Source: Stutzerimonas stutzeri
GTDB lineage: Bacteria; Pseudomonadota; Gammaproteobacteria; Pseudomonadales; Pseudomonadaceae
Direction of reading: 5' to 3'
DNA: 64,000 nucleotides
NCBI RefSeq assembly: GCF_000952685.1
Contig: NZ_JYHV01000037.1
Coordinates: 186,001-250,000 of the forward strand
This document shows positions 62,078 to 64,000 of this stretch, in pieces (the stretch's first letter is position 1; each line of letters starts with the position of its first letter). A program made the position numbers and the translations under genes. The notes beneath the pieces were generated by a model that was not told where the DNA came from, did no database searches, and was given only the letters and a program-made list of their open reading frames with translations.

Positions 62078-63604
62078 TCAGGCCTCTTGCACGCGAGTGG
62101 TCCGACCGCGCGCCGCAGCGGCAACCGGCGTTGTGTTCAAGCGCCAGGCGCAGGCCGCACAGACCAGCCCCACGACGATCATGAACAGATCGACCGACGC
62201 CAAGGCCCAGTCACCGCGTCCGACGCTGGCGATCAGATGACCATCGGAGGTCAGCGCGTTGACGACCGGCAAGCCGAGCGCGAGCACGGCGCCGAGCAGC
62301 AGTTGCTCGCGCAGCAGGCGACGGCTCTGATGGCGGCGCAGAACGGCCCAGAGCACAGCCAGCAACCAGACGCCGACGAACACCCAGCCTTCGGCCACGG
62401 CACGTTCGGCTAATGTCGCCGGGATCAGCCGATTACCCCACAGCAGCGCCAGACTGGCCAGCGGCAGACCGGCGAACACCGACGCGTTCAATGCGCGCAC
62501 CCAGACCACACTCGCATCACCGCGCTGCTCGCGTTTGGCCAGCCAGACCTGCAGCCCGCCGATCAGCATCGCGCAACCGGCAAGCCCCATCAGCAGATAA
62601 AGCAGACGCACCAGCGTGCCGCCGAACTGCGCCATGTGCAGCCCCGCCAGCCAGAGGTAGGCGCGATAGCCGGTGGAGGCGTCCTGGCGGTTGAGCAGCT
62701 CACCGGTACTGGCGTCATAGCTGAGGGTGTCTTGCGGCGAACCGATACGCGAACGGTCACGAAGGCGGACGTCGACCACGGCCGAGGCATCATCGGGATG
62801 ATGCACGCTGACCCAACCCACCTCGCCACCGCCCCATTGCTGGCGCGATTCGGCGATTAGCGCGTCGAGCGACACCGGGGTAGCCGGCGGCTGGTGCACT
62901 TCTTCGCGCTCGAAGCTACCCATCACCTCACTGAAGTACTGCATGACATTGCCGGAATAGCTCACCTGGGCGGCGGCCGGCATATAGGTCGCGGCGAAGA
63001 TCGCCACACCGGTATACGCCAGTACCAGATGGAATGGAAAACCGACTACGCCGAACAGGTTGTGCGCATCGAGCCAGGCACGCTGGCCGTTGGCCTTGGG
63101 CCGCAGGGTGAAAAAGTCCTTGAAGATGCGCCGGTGGATGATCGCCCCCGACACCAGCGCGACGAGCATGAACATGCCGGCCAGGCCGACGATGTACATG
63201 CCGATGTCGCCGGCGTGCAGGTTGTAGTGCAGCTTGAAGAAGAACTCGCCGCCGACCGTTTCCGGCATCGGTACGGCCTGCGTACCGCGCGGATCGAAGG
63301 CGACGTTGTTGAAGGTCTCGCTGCCATCGACTTCCCAACCGAGCCGCCAGTAAGGCTCGCGCTCGGTCGGGCCGTGCATCCAGAACGCGTGGAGCTTTTC
63401 GCTGACGTTCTGCTGCAGCCAGCCGCGCACATCGTCCGCGCCCAGGCTCGAGACCACACCATCATGTAGCGCGGGGCGCATCCAGCGGGTGAGTTCTTTG
63501 TCGAAGCAGGCCACAGTGCCGGCGAAGATGATCACGAACAGCAGCCAGCTCGGCAGCAGTCCGCCCCAGGTGTGCAAGCCGGCCATGCTTTGGCGCAGTT
63601 TCAT
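62078..63604 (-). CDS. PepSY-associated transmembrane protein (siderophore reductase-like)
   Basis: A 508-residue inner-membrane protein, start ATG 63604 (MKLRQSMAGLHTW) with GGAGG eight bases upstream. N-terminal LHTWGGLLPSWLLFVIIFAGTVACFD is typical of PepSY_TM proteins. Multiple helices and conserved HxxFG-like segments (DAHNLFGVVGFPFHLVLAYTG, GLHMAQFG) follow. Relatives near siderophore receptors reduce or free iron (FoxB/FhuF-like roles). It overlaps the DUF3649 stop by four bases (ATGA), the three together forming one transcript. Confidence 0.87.
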   Translation of the reverse strand: MKLRQSMAGLHTWGGLLPSWLLFVIIFAGTVACFDKELTRWMRPALHDGVVSSLGADDVRGWLQQNVSEKLHAFWMHGPTEREPYWRLGWEVDGSETFNNVAFDPRGTQAVPMPETVGGEFFFKLHYNLHAGDIGMYIVGLAGMFMLVALVSGAIIHRRIFKDFFTLRPKANGQRAWLDAHNLFGVVGFPFHLVLAYTGVAIFAATYMPAAAQVSYSGNVMQYFSEVMGSFEREEVHQPPATPVSLDALIAESRQQWGGGEVGWVSVHHPDDASAVVDVRLRDRSRIGSPQDTLSYDASTGELLNRQDASTGYRAYLWLAGLHMAQFGGTLVRLLYLLMGLAGCAMLIGGLQVWLAKREQRGDASVVWVRALNASVFAGLPLASLALLWGNRLIPATLAERAVAEGWVFVGVWLLAVLWAVLRRHQSRRLLREQLLLGAVLALGLPVVNALTSDGHLIASVGRGDWALASVDLFMIVVGLVCAACAWRLNTTPVAAAARGRTTRVQEA

Positions 63605-63897
63605 GGACGAACCCTCCAGTCGCCGGAAAAGAACGCGGCCAGGCACAGCACCGCGGTCACGCCGACGATCAACAGCCATACCCGCGTGGCACTGCGGGCG
63701 GCGAACACGTAGATCACCACCGCCGTCCACACGGCAAAGCTGGCGAGGCTGGAAAACACCACACGATCAGGCCGGACCAGCGGCAGGTAGACCGCCAGAA
63801 AGGCGGTCACCGCGTAGGCGACCGCATAGCCGCCGACCAGCGCCGCGAGCACACGCGACGCGATGTTCCAGCGGTTTATGGATACGTTGCGACTCAC
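63601..63897 (-). CDS. DUF3649 membrane protein of an iron-uptake set
   Basis: A 98-residue membrane protein of three helices (IASRVLAALVGGYAVAYAVTAFLAV, FSSLASFAVWTAVVIYVFA, VWLLIVGVTAVLCLAAFFSG). DUF3649 genes accompany TonB receptors and PepSY proteins. The GTG at 63897 (SRNVSINRW) is chosen because GGAGG lies seven bases upstream; the in-frame TTG at 63924 is poorer. It precedes PepSY and DUF3325, in the classic order. Confidence 0.8.
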   Translation of the reverse strand: MSRNVSINRWNIASRVLAALVGGYAVAYAVTAFLAVYLPLVRPDRVVFSSLASFAVWTAVVIYVFAARSATRVWLLIVGVTAVLCLAAFFSGDWRVRP

Positions 63898-63946
63898 CTC
63901 GAATCCTCCCTTGCTGGCCTGCAAGCGGCGCGCGGCTCAGCGACGT

Positions 63947-64000
63947 TCAAAAGCTGTAGCTCGCGGTCGCCACCACGGTGCGGCGGTTGCCCGTGAAGCA
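63947..64000 (-). CDS. TonB-dependent receptor, C-terminal end only
   Basis: Reading the minus strand from the right edge gives TGNRRTVVATASYSF and a stop. This is the usual end of outer-membrane TonB-dependent siderophore receptors, with an aromatic last residue for BAM recognition. The rest lies beyond the window. The next genes (DUF3649, PepSY, DUF3325) make a siderophore receptor likely. Confidence 0.75.
   Translation of the reverse strand, partial: CFTGNRRTVVATASYSF

Overview
The window looks like a GC-rich Pseudomonadaceae chromosome, most likely Stutzerimonas (the Pseudomonas stutzeri group). The evidence is the family-level match of most proteins to Pseudomonas, a bioBFHCD operon, a FadE triplet, an msrA/K+-H+ antiporter/MscK/SelO neighbourhood, a GacA-controlled Rsm-type small RNA gene, and a zeaxanthin glucoside carotenoid cluster of the kind found in yellow Stutzerimonas. 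The species is inferred, not proven. No rRNA, tRNA, CRISPR array, insertion sequence or prophage was seen.

Layout. 1-2.6 kb: the 3' part of a GAF-PAS-GGDEF-EAL protein (dipA-like), then msrA. 2.6-2.9 kb: an intergenic Rsm sRNA gene on the minus strand with two GacA boxes. 2.96-10.1 kb: three related long acyl-CoA dehydrogenases, with a membrane diguanylate cyclase between the second and third and a PsrA-like double box before the third. 10.4-15.3 kb: a small conserved protein and the biotin operon bioBFHCD, with a candidate BirA operator between bioB and the divergent comF. 15.3-19.2 kb: comF, srkA, rlmJ and a nitronate monooxygenase gene. 19.3-26.8 kb: the carotenoid cluster crtZ / crtB-I-Y-X-fni / crtE. 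The fni-crtE divergent promoter region carries an exact TGTACA-N12-TGTACA dyad, the site type bound by light-sensing LitR/PplR MerR regulators. 27-35.7 kb: a fourth acyl-CoA dehydrogenase, a CvrA/NhaP2 antiporter, an MscK-type channel and selO.

35.9-44.5 kb: an orphan type VI secretion effector island (hcp, vgrG, a DUF4123 chaperone gene, a VasX-like pore-forming effector and a membrane immunity protein), followed by a decayed second copy of the effector/immunity junction. 44.5-51 kb: a GntR/UTRA regulator and a transport/hydrolase operon (binding protein, alkaline-phosphatase-superfamily enzyme, two permeases, ATPase, HAD phosphatase), probably for an organophosphorus compound. 51-57.2 kb: a four-gene signalling operon with a triple-receiver hybrid kinase, CheR, a receiver-less CheB and a receiver-kinase. 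57.4-64 kb: a Pmp3-type peptide, a metallo-beta-lactamase-fold hydrolase with a coupled membrane protein, an NfeD/slipin/LEA-lipoprotein operon, and a TonB-receptor-linked iron-uptake set (DUF3649, PepSY membrane protein, DUF3325) whose receptor runs off the right edge.

The most notable items are the putatively light-controlled carotenoid cluster, the effector island with its fossil immunity junction, the twin-GacA-box sRNA, the BirA operator embedded in the bioB promoter, and the CheR/CheB/hybrid-kinase operon. From memory of P. aeruginosa PAO1, the left edge (dipA, msrA) and the 27-35.7 kb block match genes close together there (PA5017-PA5018 and PA5020-PA5023). The FadE triplet and bio/comF/srkA genes match a different PAO1 region (about PA0486-PA0508). 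The 2.9-26.8 kb block therefore appears to sit inside a locus that is nearly contiguous in PAO1.
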